A stretch of 64,000 bases of DNA. Origin: Parachlamydiales bacterium. Its GTDB lineage: Bacteria > Chlamydiota > Chlamydiia > Chlamydiales > Rhabdochlamydiaceae. Within the stretch, counting starts at the first letter, position 1; each line of letters opens with the position of its first letter. Shown here one piece after another: positions 8,976 to 17,193 of the stretch. The stretch lies in contig JAHFTQ010000003.1 of assembly GCA_023265455.1 (NCBI GenBank), forward strand, positions 161,907-225,906, written 5' to 3'. The notes under the pieces are model-generated. The model made no database searches. It was not told the origin of the DNA and was given only the letters and a program-made list of their open reading frames with translations. A program made the translations under genes and the position numbers.

Positions 8976-9064
8976 ATCTTGAAAGCCAATCCCTTGAGAA
9001 CCTTCTCGAGGAATTGGCTCTTTGAAAATGGAACTTACAACGAAAGCTTGCCCCATACTAAGCT
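8967..9064. repeat. Duplicated gene-end block, copy 2
   Basis: This is the second copy of the block at 6024-6120. It has the same order: last codons (..ATCAAAGCATAA), hairpin, then the 3' end of a minus-strand paralogue. There are only a few mismatches. Confidence 0.85.
8984..9019. terminator. Bidirectional hairpin between convergent genes, copy 2
   Basis: This is the same imperfect stem (AGCCAATCCC...GGAATTGGCT) as at 6041-6076. It lies between the genes ending at 8975 (+) and 9063 (-). Confidence 0.6.
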
Positions 9065-9761
9065 AGACCTCATAAGAAGCTAACCATTTGGAAACATCTA
9101 CCATTTTTCGGTCTAACCAAAAAAGCTGTGGAAGGCGGGCGGGCATGTTGACTAAGGCTATTTCTATTGCGACACTTATCCCTAGCCTTTTACCTCCTTG
9201 CTTAAGCAGTTTCCATGATTGCCGAATCCGTGGCTCCACTCGTTCAAGTATCAGCTTTACCTCGGGAGTTTTTGCTGCAATTTCAGCCAGCTCGCGACAT
9301 CTCTTAATTGTTTCAGGCGGGCCACCAATTTTGTATAAATATCTCTCCACAAAGCCATAAAATCGGTACCCTTCACTTTTCGCCTGTTCTATAACTTTGT
9401 TAGTGATTTTATTGATTTCCTCCCGATTTTTCGCATGCATCACAAATAAAGCAGTATAAATTTCATAAAGCCCGCGGATGAGTTGGAAATCAACAGTAGC
9501 TGAAGGGCAAATGCAGAAGGCAGAGGCAAACGCTATTCCTTTCAGCTCCCATCTCTCTAGGCGCGTCTGAGCAACATATAGGGCTGAGTAGATGGAGAAG
9601 GCTGTGGTTGCCTTTAATATTCCTAAAATGAGGCGTTCTACCGCCTCTCGTTGACTTGCAGGACGATCTGCGCGCTTGAACAAATGCCAAGAATCTGTAG
9701 GGTTACATAAGTTATAACAATTGCTGAGGATACTCCCCGCCGCTGAAGCCAACATCACCAT
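9063..9761 (-). CDS. Membrane-associated paralogue (single-module form)
   Basis: This 232-residue protein is closely similar to the one at 7180-7878, including the N-terminal MVMLASAAGSILSNCYNLC.PTDSW module and the C-terminal QLFWLDRKMVDVSKWLASYEV. AAGGAT eight bases upstream supports the start. The middle (about residues 120-200) is helical and charged and diverges most. The pattern of three copies in 4 kb with a shared 3' flank indicates recent tandem duplication around unrelated single genes. The function is unknown. Confidence 0.8.
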   Translation of the reverse strand: MVMLASAAGSILSNCYNLCNPTDSWHLFKRADRPASQREAVERLILGILKATTAFSIYSALYVAQTRLERWELKGIAFASAFCICPSATVDFQLIRGLYEIYTALFVMHAKNREEINKITNKVIEQAKSEGYRFYGFVERYLYKIGGPPETIKRCRELAEIAAKTPEVKLILERVEPRIRQSWKLLKQGGKRLGISVAIEIALVNMPARLPQLFWLDRKMVDVSKWLASYEV

Positions 9762-9960
9762 AACCGCATCCTTTTTGTTAAGAAAATGATTATACCTAGT
9801 TAGAGTATAATCTAGCCAACGATTGGCATAAATAAATTTATTTTATCTAATTTCTAGCCAAAAAGACTACTTTTCATCCGATCGCAGTATCTAAAAGCTA
9901 TTTTTTATTGAAAGATAAGACCATTATCACACCTTAGACGCCCCTATAGATTCCTAAGAA

Positions 9961-10002
9961 GCTGCGCTCATGGATGGAGACTGACCTCTGAGGGAGCGCA
10001 GC
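9961..10002 (+). other. Inverted repeat in the leader of the 10037 gene
   Basis: GCTGCGCTC and GAGCGCAGC form a nine-base stem enclosing 24 bases, ending about 35 bases before the start codon. It may be a structured leader, an operator or an upstream terminator. The surrounding 9762-10036 region otherwise shows no gene. Confidence 0.5.
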
Positions 10003-10036
10003 AAACACGATTATTCATGCAATATGGGAGATGGAA

Positions 10037-11197
10037 ATGGAAAAATTAAATGAGCTAACTCCACCTGAGTTGATTCTTCTGCAAAAACACATTGAACTTG
10101 GAAAGGATCACCTCATAGAGGTTTTAGGCAAAAAAGGATTTCAAGACTTTCTTCAATTTGGAAGACCCAGTCAAAAAGTCATCGATCAGATCAAAACCAA
10201 TGATACGGAAACAGCGGGAAATTTGATCCTGGCTGTCAATACCATTATCACTGGAACTTTTGGGGGATGGATGGGGTTTTCGGCAATGATGGAGCTCAAT
10301 CTTGGCTCCCCTGTTATTTTCGGGCTAGTCCTCTCTTTAGCCACCCTTGTAGGCGCGACCATCGGCTACCAAGCTTTTCGTTCCACAAAACAAGCCGTCA
10401 TTCAAACAGTTCAAACTCTGCAAGTATTGCAGCTCGAAAGCGAAATTCTCCAGAAAATCCACAAAAAAAGAGAATGCGAGCTTCACGAAATCCAAGAAGA
10501 TCTCTGCGCGGCTGTCAATGAACTTTCCCCTTCAAAGGCAAAGCCCTCTATTTCAGAATGGAGCCTTGCGTTAAACGGCGCAATAGATGAAAAAATCTCC
10601 TCTTATCAAAACCATCCCGCCTATCTCTTTCTTAAAAAAGAAATAACCCTCATCAAAGCCCAGATGAAAAAAAACTTCGAAGAAGGGTCTTCTGAGAAAG
10701 AAGTCTCTCATCCCAGCGACGGAGGGCATAAAAGAGAGCTGCCTCCCGTAATAGAGCAATTGATTCGGTCCTACCCACGAGAGTCAGCGGCCTCAAAATC
10801 TTGGGTGAGTCGAAACAGCAGGATCATATTCATCTCCTTAATCCCCACCCTACTTGGCGGATTTGGCTCTTTATTCGTCTATCTCGGCGGCAGCACTCAA
10901 ATTGCAAAGGCCTTTGAATGCAACAACTTGGTCGCGTTCCTCACAAGCCCCCATGCTAAATCGATCAAACTTGCGATTGCTATTTTGGTGACGCTCTATT
11001 TTGGATTTTCGTTCCTTTATAGCAATAAAAAAAACCATAAGAGAAACATGGAAATAGAAAAGAAACGAGAAGAGATTTTAAAAGAAGAGTCCTTTCTCAC
11101 CCTTCTCGATGAAAAGCTTTTTAAGTTCAGACAAGTCCGTGAAGATGCTGAAAAAATCCGCGAAATGTTTCTCATCGCAGATGAAAAAAAGGTTTAG
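10037..11197 (+). CDS. Membrane protein with two hydrophobic hairpins, unknown function
   Basis: This protein of about 386 residues has paired membrane segments at about 62-113 and 265-330. The loop between them is charged and helical. ATG at 10037 is preferred over 10031 because GGGAG then lies six bases upstream instead of abutting the codon. Two closely spaced transmembrane pairs in a protein without a signal peptide are typical of, though not proof for, chlamydial inclusion-membrane proteins. It heads a plus-strand block of membrane proteins running to 15980. Confidence 0.75.
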   Translation: MEKLNELTPPELILLQKHIELGKDHLIEVLGKKGFQDFLQFGRPSQKVIDQIKTNDTETAGNLILAVNTIITGTFGGWMGFSAMMELNLGSPVIFGLVLSLATLVGATIGYQAFRSTKQAVIQTVQTLQVLQLESEILQKIHKKRECELHEIQEDLCAAVNELSPSKAKPSISEWSLALNGAIDEKISSYQNHPAYLFLKKEITLIKAQMKKNFEEGSSEKEVSHPSDGGHKRELPPVIEQLIRSYPRESAASKSWVSRNSRIIFISLIPTLLGGFGSLFVYLGGSTQIAKAFECNNLVAFLTSPHAKSIKLAIAILVTLYFGFSFLYSNKKNHKRNMEIEKKREEILKEESFLTLLDEKLFKFRQVREDAEKIREMFLIADEKKV

Positions 11198-11250
11198 AAA
11201 GCATTTGCCTTCAATGGATTACATCCATAAAATGCGAAAAATTAATTTAT

Positions 11251-11279
11251 TTGTCAAAATCGCTGAACTCATATAAAAT
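11251..11279 (+). promoter_or_regulatory. Candidate promoter for the 11303 gene
   Basis: TTGTCA (11251-11256) and TAAAAT (11274-11279) are spaced by 17 bases. AGAGG at 11293-11297 provides the ribosome site six bases before the ATG. Confidence 0.6.
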
Positions 11280-11302
11280 CTCTCAAAAAACAAGAGGTTT
11301 TT

Positions 11303-13522
11303 ATGTCAGAGATCACTTCCGTTGACCGGGTATTCGATTCAAGCCTTGAGCGCTATGATCAAGAAAAGTTTAAAAGCTCTCTGAGTCTAGATCCTCAGTA
11401 TGTTCATCATCATGAAGAGATGAAAGAGCGCGTGAAGGCCCTTCCCGAGAAGCGGATCACCTGGATTCGGGATAGCGAGGATGGCATTTTCTCCATCCAC
11501 TCTGTCGACTCTGCCACCCTTATCAAATCGGTCTCCGATGCCTACCGTCAGCATCGCAGCTTAATTTGTCAAAATGCCCAGAAAGCACATGAATGGGCTT
11601 GTAAGAAAATATTAATGAGTTTGGGTGTGATAGGAATAGCTTTGGGAGCTGTTGCTGTTTTTATGCCACAAGCTAAAATTGCTGCAGGAGTCGCTGGTGT
11701 GGTTTTAGCAGGGATTGGTGCCCATTATTACTTTGACAAGGAGAGCAAGGCTCATGATGCAGAAAAACAAGCCCAGCTCTGGAGCAAACCCTCAACTTTT
11801 GCTCAAGAAGTTGCCAACCGACGAAAAACAGCTTATGAGGGAGGGTTCCCGTACGTTTACTCCAAAAATCTCAAAAGCGAAGGCTTCCTTCACCCCTTGG
11901 AAATCAAAGGACTTTATGAGGAATATCTCTCCGAGTTTTGCAAAAAACAGGACCCTAAAAGGCAGCTGAATTGGATGAGCAGCTTTTTGTCTATGAATCC
12001 CCTCTCTTCATCCCTCATAAAATATGGTCTCGGCGAAATCCCCGATCACCTCCAAGCCATTTCTCAAGATTTTGAGAACTTTAAAGCATTGATAGATTCT
12101 ATCAAAAATTCGTATGAGGCAAAAAAAAGAGAGCTCAATGGGCAAACTAACAGCCAGATCCTGTCTTATGAAAGACAAAAACGTCAAGGTCTCGATGCTT
12201 GTTTGAGTACCCTGCAAGCCGAGATTGCTCAGGCTAAAGGCAAACGAGATGTTGCTGTGAACCTTCATCACCCTCTGCCATGCTCTGATTGCAATAAAGC
12301 TGATCAGACTTATCAAAAAACAAAAAAACATTATGAAGATGACTACACCAATCGCATGGCTTCTCTCAATACCCACCTGGATAACAAAGGGAAAAAAGCT
12401 ATCGAGGCAGAAAGGGTCAAGTTAAAAGGGCTCTCTGAGGAAGATATTCAACGGGCACAGACGAAGACCCAGACGCTCATCCAATCGTATGAAGAGGAAA
12501 AAGCTCAAAAGCTTAAAGAGGTCCACTCTCTCGTTGTTGCTGTGATTGACACCGAGTTCAATCGTAAGTTCCAAGCCATCTATGCTTTAGAAAAGCAGAA
12601 ATTAAAAGGGCTTTCCAACGACGCCATTTCCGAGATTGAAAAAGAGACCGACAGGCTGATCCAGTCGTATGATCAGGAAGAAGAAAAAACACTGAATCAA
12701 CTTCATAACAGCGCGCAAAAAATCATTGCGAATGCAGAGGCTAAGCGGAATGAAACTTTCAGGGTCTATCCCGATGAAACAAGTCCCGAGCACCTAAAGG
12801 CTGAAGAGAACTATCAACGTGAAAAACAGCATCAGGAAAAGATTTATTCTCTGAATGTCGCTGCAGTTAATACCGAGTTTGACGATAAAGTCCAAGCCGC
12901 TCATGACTTAGAAAAAGAGAAGCTCGGAGGGCTCTCTAGGAAGGACATTTTTCAGATTAAAAATGAAACCATCCCGCAACTCAAAGCTTGCGAAAAGGAA
13001 AAAACTAAAGCCCTTGAAGAGAGACAGCAACAAAGTGTTGCCGCCATTCACAGTGATTTTGAAAGCAAACTCCAGAAAGCCCATGACTTGGAAAAGACCA
13101 ACCTGAAGGGGCTTTCCATGAGCCAAATCCTCCAGATCAAAAAGGACACAAGGGAGCAAATTCGAGCAATTGAAGAAGAAAGAGCGCAGGCGCTCAAGCC
13201 TCATCTTGACCAAATAGAAAAAGAAATAGCCAAAGCCAAAGGCAGTCGAGATGTCGTTTTCAAGACACATCCTCATCAGCAAAATTGCCCCGATTGCAAC
13301 AAGGTAGACCAGACCTATCAACATGAGAAAAAACATCATGAAGAGGTCCATGCCAAAAAAGCTGCTTTGATTAACAGCCATTTCACTACTCAACGCACAG
13401 AAGCCCTTGCTGCAAACAACGAAAGTCTAAACAAGCTCGCTACCGAAGAACTCCATGAAACTTTGAAACACTTCGATGTTGCAAAAGAAATACTCTTTAA
13501 GGCGGCCTCTACCTATAAATGA
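11303..13522 (+). CDS. Large coiled-coil protein with a hydrophobic hairpin and CxxC repeats (Inc-like)
   Basis: This 739-residue protein is not assignable to a known family. A bilobed hydrophobic region at about 101-143 (LMSLGVIGIALGAVAVF ... AGVAGVVLAGIGAHYYF) resembles chlamydial Inc membrane hairpins. From about residue 265 it is a long charged coiled coil built of four or so degenerate repeats of about 60 residues, marked by LE(K)xKLKGLS...I..I..(E/D)T...I. Two cysteine motifs, PCSDCNKADQTYQ and NCPDCNKVDQTYQ, lie near opposite ends of the coil. The stop overlaps the next gene's start (ATGA). An effector or structural role is inferred from architecture only. Confidence 0.8.
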   Translation: MSEITSVDRVFDSSLERYDQEKFKSSLSLDPQYVHHHEEMKERVKALPEKRITWIRDSEDGIFSIHSVDSATLIKSVSDAYRQHRSLICQNAQKAHEWACKKILMSLGVIGIALGAVAVFMPQAKIAAGVAGVVLAGIGAHYYFDKESKAHDAEKQAQLWSKPSTFAQEVANRRKTAYEGGFPYVYSKNLKSEGFLHPLEIKGLYEEYLSEFCKKQDPKRQLNWMSSFLSMNPLSSSLIKYGLGEIPDHLQAISQDFENFKALIDSIKNSYEAKKRELNGQTNSQILSYERQKRQGLDACLSTLQAEIAQAKGKRDVAVNLHHPLPCSDCNKADQTYQKTKKHYEDDYTNRMASLNTHLDNKGKKAIEAERVKLKGLSEEDIQRAQTKTQTLIQSYEEEKAQKLKEVHSLVVAVIDTEFNRKFQAIYALEKQKLKGLSNDAISEIEKETDRLIQSYDQEEEKTLNQLHNSAQKIIANAEAKRNETFRVYPDETSPEHLKAEENYQREKQHQEKIYSLNVAAVNTEFDDKVQAAHDLEKEKLGGLSRKDIFQIKNETIPQLKACEKEKTKALEERQQQSVAAIHSDFESKLQKAHDLEKTNLKGLSMSQILQIKKDTREQIRAIEEERAQALKPHLDQIEKEIAKAKGSRDVVFKTHPHQQNCPDCNKVDQTYQHEKKHHEEVHAKKAALINSHFTTQRTEALAANNESLNKLATEELHETLKHFDVAKEILFKAASTYK

Positions 13523-14466
13523 TCCAAACAAGACCCTCTTATAGCCCCTGGGTCTCTCAGACCATCACAGGTTTGACTCGCAGCACCATCGCTGTTGGGC
13601 TCCCGGTCTATTTTCTATCACGCATCTATTTCCCTCAAAAAACACCGGGTGCTCCCCTTCTCACGGCTTCTCTGGTTATCCTTTCTTCACCATCGACTCT
13701 CTTATGCGCTCTGGGTGCAATTGAAGGTGTTGTAAGGTCGTGCGGTAAAATGTTTGCCTATTGCAATAACTCGCAAAATGAGCAAGCTCATCACCACTGG
13801 GATCAATTCTCTAAAGAAGTCATGACGACCCACGGTCTGATGCGCGGCACACTTTCACCGGTTAGTGGATACACCATTATCGTCAATGAATGGAATAAAC
13901 AAGGCCCCGTTTCTGCAAAGGGCTCCCCCCGCGTTCTAAAAGAAGAGTATCTGGTTTATTACACTCTCCGAGCGTTAGGAAGAGCCCTTAACCACGCTAT
14001 CAATCAGATTAAAACCGGTATACTTTCGATAAAAGATGGAGTGATCAAGGTTATCCAGGCCGTTTGGGATCTGGTTACACCTGTCATCATCAAAATTGCA
14101 GAGCTCTTGATAGAAGGTATTAAGTATTTATGGAAAACCACACAACCTATTCGGGACCTGGCCATTAAATGTGTTAATGCGATCAAGTGGGTGATCTGGG
14201 ACTTCACGGTAAAAACCGTCATGATTAAATGGATTTGCACCGAAATTATTTGGCCTCTAGTTAAATTCATCTTTCAAGAGATCATCTGGAACATCGGCAT
14301 TCAGCTCGTCTTACGTAAAGCCATTTGGCCCCCAGTCAGATTCACCTTTCAATGGATCATCTGGCCCCCACTGAAATTCGGAGCGCATATAGTTTCAAGC
14401 ATCGTTAAGGCTGCCTTGAATTTAATCACTTGGACCACACGGCAAATTTATAAAGGTGGAAGCTAA
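13519..14466 (+). CDS. Multi-segment membrane protein, tryptophan-rich repeats
   Basis: This 315-residue protein is coupled to the preceding gene by an ATGA overlap. An N-terminal hydrophobic pair (about residues 15-75) is followed by a soluble stretch. The C-terminal half consists of amphipathic and hydrophobic segments with recurrent IW-P motifs (EIIWPLVKFIFQ, KAIWPPVRFTFQ, WIIWPPLKFG). These look like three or four repeats of about 25 residues. I do not recognise the family. The coupling suggests it works with, or is assembled together with, the coiled-coil protein. Confidence 0.75.
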   Translation: MIQTRPSYSPWVSQTITGLTRSTIAVGLPVYFLSRIYFPQKTPGAPLLTASLVILSSPSTLLCALGAIEGVVRSCGKMFAYCNNSQNEQAHHHWDQFSKEVMTTHGLMRGTLSPVSGYTIIVNEWNKQGPVSAKGSPRVLKEEYLVYYTLRALGRALNHAINQIKTGILSIKDGVIKVIQAVWDLVTPVIIKIAELLIEGIKYLWKTTQPIRDLAIKCVNAIKWVIWDFTVKTVMIKWICTEIIWPLVKFIFQEIIWNIGIQLVLRKAIWPPVRFTFQWIIWPPLKFGAHIVSSIVKAALNLITWTTRQIYKGGS

Positions 14467-14628
14467 GTAAGTCCGCTGAAGTATTTGTAAGAAATTTCAT
14501 GTCTATTTTCGATGAGATTTCATGCGAAACGACGCGGACAGTGTCGGTAGACACGGCCAAGGAGATAAGCATGAAAGATCACGAAAAGAGACATGAAATT
14601 TCTTACAAATACTTCGGAGGGCTTACTT
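14465..14628. repeat. Inverted-repeat element (MITE-like), about 164 bp
   Basis: Arms of about 40 bases at 14465-14504 and 14589-14628 are near-perfect inverted copies (AAGTAAG...TTTCATGTCT against AGACATGAAA...CTTACTT). The centre has its own small hairpin (GTGTC-GGTA-GACAC). It fills the whole gap between two genes, overlaps the upstream stop codon, and supplies the GGAGG (14616-14620) in front of the next ATG. No second copy was found in the window. Confidence 0.85.
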
Positions 14629-14630
14629 AA

Positions 14631-15980
14631 ATGATCGTTGCAGACTACCTCAAAAATCAATGGGCCTACTCAGGATATGTCACTAAAGCCATCGTTGTTG
14701 TCTTGAAAAATCGATGGGCATGCTCAGGATATGTCACTAAAGCCGCTGTTGTTGTATCGACAATTCCCCTAGCTGTTTGGGGCACAAGCATGCTAGAGGC
14801 TACTCTACTCTGTGCTCTTCGCGCTCTCACAACACCGCTCTCTTCTGATGCTCAAACCCGCTCTGACAGGTGGAAACTAACAAAGTTCCATTTTTGGGAC
14901 GGCGTAGCGACGGGAACTCTATTCTTGGTCTCACTTCTCCCTCTCTATGGAACTTATAAGTCCTATAGAGTCATTATTCAAATGGCTACCAACCATGTCT
15001 CTAACAAATGGCTCCTTCGTGAACTTCAACAAAAGCAAGATTTGCAAAGAGCAGATGGGCTCTATCGCGAACTTCTGGCCTGGGAGCCCGATGTTGAACA
15101 ACTGATCCGCTTCGCAACAGATAAGGCTCCCCCTACACAAGCCGAGTTAGATGATACCTCCAAAAACCTTCGAGGGACATTGGTCGGACGTTCAGTGGTC
15201 TATAGCAGCCTATTCCATCTGATTAAAGGCGGCTGTAGAGCTGCTAAGATCTGTGCAATCCGCATTGTAAGATTGATAAAGGTTGTATTCAAAACGCTCT
15301 TCTCTGGACGGCTCTTACGTTTCTTTATACACACCGCTCAAGTCATCAGAAAAGCCGCCATCCAAGAAGCTGTCTACTCTCGAGATCTGGCAGGTCAGCC
15401 CGATCGTATTAATGTCCCCAAAGTTCCTATCAGAGAGTTATACCGCGATGAGATCTTTCTGACACTTGAAGCCTGCGAATCCGAGCAAGAACGCACGCAG
15501 CTCAGAGAAGGATGGGCCAAGATCTCTAAGTTATATAGACAATATGCGGTTGACAATGACCTAACTCGGATCAGCTCAGATCCCTATTTGCCTGAAGGAG
15601 CGCCTGTAGATTATTTCCATAAAAGAGGATTCCTCCCTAGGGCCTGTGGGTGCCCAAAGGCCACTTCTGCAGATTACATCCTCAAAGAGACCTACTTTAA
15701 ACCAATTTTCCCTTACCTCGACCATTTCGATATGAAATGGCTAAAGACCATGCCTCCCAAGGAAAAGCAGAAACTCATGTGGGGGCTTTCTACCCAACTG
15801 CCGTCCCTCCATACCCTCAACCTAGATATGGCTGGCATTGATCCCCGCTGGCAGCTCTTAATTGCCATCCAATTCGCAAAACATGCCGCCTCTCTTGGCC
15901 ATGTGACTGTTGCCAACGCTGACCCTCGCGCTGTCGATATCCTGCGTCGATTCTGCGACTGGCGCTGCACTGTTAATTAA
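14631..15980 (+). CDS. Membrane protein with N-terminal 18-residue tandem duplication, unknown function
   Basis: This 449-residue protein is not recognised. Residues 7-24 and 25-42 are a direct duplication (LKNQWAYSGYVTKAIVVV / LKNRWACSGYVTKAAVVV), also clear at DNA level. Hydrophobic segments near 40-65 and 90-115 could span a membrane. The C-terminal half is soluble, with a helical region around 270-310 and an LHTLNLDMAGIDPRWQLLIA stretch. The only ribosome site (GGAGG) is provided by the inverted-repeat element upstream. It belongs to the membrane-protein cluster that begins at 10037. Confidence 0.75.
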   Translation: MIVADYLKNQWAYSGYVTKAIVVVLKNRWACSGYVTKAAVVVSTIPLAVWGTSMLEATLLCALRALTTPLSSDAQTRSDRWKLTKFHFWDGVATGTLFLVSLLPLYGTYKSYRVIIQMATNHVSNKWLLRELQQKQDLQRADGLYRELLAWEPDVEQLIRFATDKAPPTQAELDDTSKNLRGTLVGRSVVYSSLFHLIKGGCRAAKICAIRIVRLIKVVFKTLFSGRLLRFFIHTAQVIRKAAIQEAVYSRDLAGQPDRINVPKVPIRELYRDEIFLTLEACESEQERTQLREGWAKISKLYRQYAVDNDLTRISSDPYLPEGAPVDYFHKRGFLPRACGCPKATSADYILKETYFKPIFPYLDHFDMKWLKTMPPKEKQKLMWGLSTQLPSLHTLNLDMAGIDPRWQLLIAIQFAKHAASLGHVTVANADPRAVDILRRFCDWRCTVN

Positions 15981-16028
15981 AGCATTGACATACAATAGCT
16001 TATGCTATTAATCCATACTCTTAATATA

Positions 16029-16057
16029 TTGACTTTAATTAAAGAAAATACTATAAT
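16029..16057 (+). promoter_or_regulatory. Near-consensus promoter for the 16108 gene
   Basis: TTGACT (16029-16034), a 17-base spacer and a perfect TATAAT (16052-16057) lie 50 bases upstream of the ATG. AAGGTGAT before the start is a plausible ribosome site. Confidence 0.8.
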
Positions 16058-16107
16058 AAAGTAGTAGAGAGATAATATTTAATAAATAAAATAAAAAAGG
16101 TGATAAA

Positions 16108-16554
16108 ATGACTTCTATTCAAAACAACCCTTCAATAACTTTTCCTCTAGTTAATCCCACACAAGTTCCATCCAATCCATTAGAAATAGAGTTTTTGCAA
16201 GCGGTTCAACTTTTTGAGGCAGATTTAAAAAAGGCAATAGCGAATCCTAACGATCCAACTATACTTCAAGCCTTAATAAAAGATGGCGCTGCTGTCCAAT
16301 CACTAGTCACTGAAGTATCGCAGCATGGTGATAGGATCGACAGAGCAGTGGTATTCCAATTTTGGAAAGCTCAAGGAACGAACTACGATCTAAAAACCTT
16401 CTTTGTTGATTGCAGTAAAGGAGATGGTGGGAAGAGTGCCATGAACGAGCTGGAGAAAATCCTCCACAATCCTCTCATTTTGCATGAAACGGAACATGGT
16501 CTGGATAAATTCAACAAGATTTACCCTTATCCTTTTCCTCCTTCTACAAACTAA
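16108..16554 (+). CDS. Hypothetical protein
   Basis: This 148-residue soluble protein has no recognised family. It begins with a proline- and asparagine-rich segment followed by helical regions (EFLQAVQLFEADLKKAIANP; SAMNELEKILHNPLILHE). A near-consensus promoter indicates strong independent transcription. Its last eleven bases overlap the end of the convergent broken toxin gene. A secreted effector is possible but nothing in the sequence proves it. Confidence 0.7.
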   Translation: MTSIQNNPSITFPLVNPTQVPSNPLEIEFLQAVQLFEADLKKAIANPNDPTILQALIKDGAAVQSLVTEVSQHGDRIDRAVVFQFWKAQGTNYDLKTFFVDCSKGDGGKSAMNELEKILHNPLILHETEHGLDKFNKIYPYPFPPSTN

Positions 16555-16840
16555 GCAAGTCAATTCCCGCTCCTTTTGAACCTCTTTTGCCTAACGGCAA
16601 AAGAGGTTCAAGCTTATTGTAAAAAAGAGAGGTCTTAAAAAAACTCAAAATCTCATGACCCTCTGCCTCTACTTGATAGTGCTCCAGATCAAGAAAGCCT
16701 CGATCACAAATTTCCTTTTCAATTTCATCGGGATTAATATAAATACCCAGAAGCTCGCGGCGAAGCATTGTTTTGAACGTGCTCTTGCCTGATCCATTGG
16801 GCCCAGCAAACATGCGTATGCGAGGAACATCGTTATTCAT
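16544..16840 (-). pseudogene. Zeta-toxin-like kinase, truncated by a palindrome
   Basis: The first 70 or so residues are a clear zeta-toxin / UDP-GlcNAc kinase N-terminus: RMFAGPNGSGKSTFK (Walker A), YINPDEIEKEI, and a helix ending SFFKTSLFYN. The remaining residues (KLEPLLPLGKRGSKG...) are encoded by a perfect hairpin and are not zeta sequence. Intact family members run to about 190-200 residues, so the C-terminal part of the kinase core is missing and this is probably inactive. It sits immediately after its presumed antitoxin gene. Confidence 0.8.
16576..16611. repeat. Perfect 16-bp-stem palindrome at the zeta-toxin break
   Basis: Sixteen bases (TTGAACCTCTTTTGCC) pair perfectly with their complement around a TAAC loop. 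It lies exactly where homology to zeta toxins is lost and just beyond the end of the convergent gene at 16554. It could be a terminator or an inserted short palindromic repeat. Confidence 0.8.
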
Positions 16841-17076
16841 TAAAACTCAAACTTTTGACCTTTTTTCACGCGCATCGAAGGAGGAAGAGGTTTAATGATT
16901 TTCCGTGTCCCATCCGGAAAAATTTCCACGAGGTTACCGTTTTCGCTCATTAAAACGGAGCTGCCCGTGGCGAGCGCTGCCCAATAAGCCTGCTTAAAGG
17001 CTATTTCAGCAAGCTCAGGGATATGTGCTTCCAAATAATCAAGTTCTTTTTCACTAAGTCCCATTTTTCCCTCCAT
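16840..17076 (-). CDS. Antitoxin-like partner of the zeta-toxin remnant
   Basis: This 78-residue protein has an N-terminal helical region (LSEKELDYLEAHIPELAEIAFKQ) and a C-terminal beta/proline stretch (LVEIFPDGTRKIIKPLPPS). Small genes of this type commonly precede zeta-toxin kinases. Its stop codon abuts the toxin start, as in toxin-antitoxin operons. With the toxin truncated it is probably a relic. The assignment rests mostly on position. Confidence 0.65.
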   Translation of the reverse strand: MEGKMGLSEKELDYLEAHIPELAEIAFKQAYWAALATGSSVLMSENGNLVEIFPDGTRKIIKPLPPSMRVKKGQKFEF

Positions 17077-17193
17077 CCCTTAAGTCTAACCATTCTTGAA
17101 ATTTCTGTCTGTTTGCAATTTTTATAAAAAATTTATTTAATGGAAAAAGGCTCATCAATTTCTCAGCGCTGAAGAGGCAAGAAAGGTCCAATT

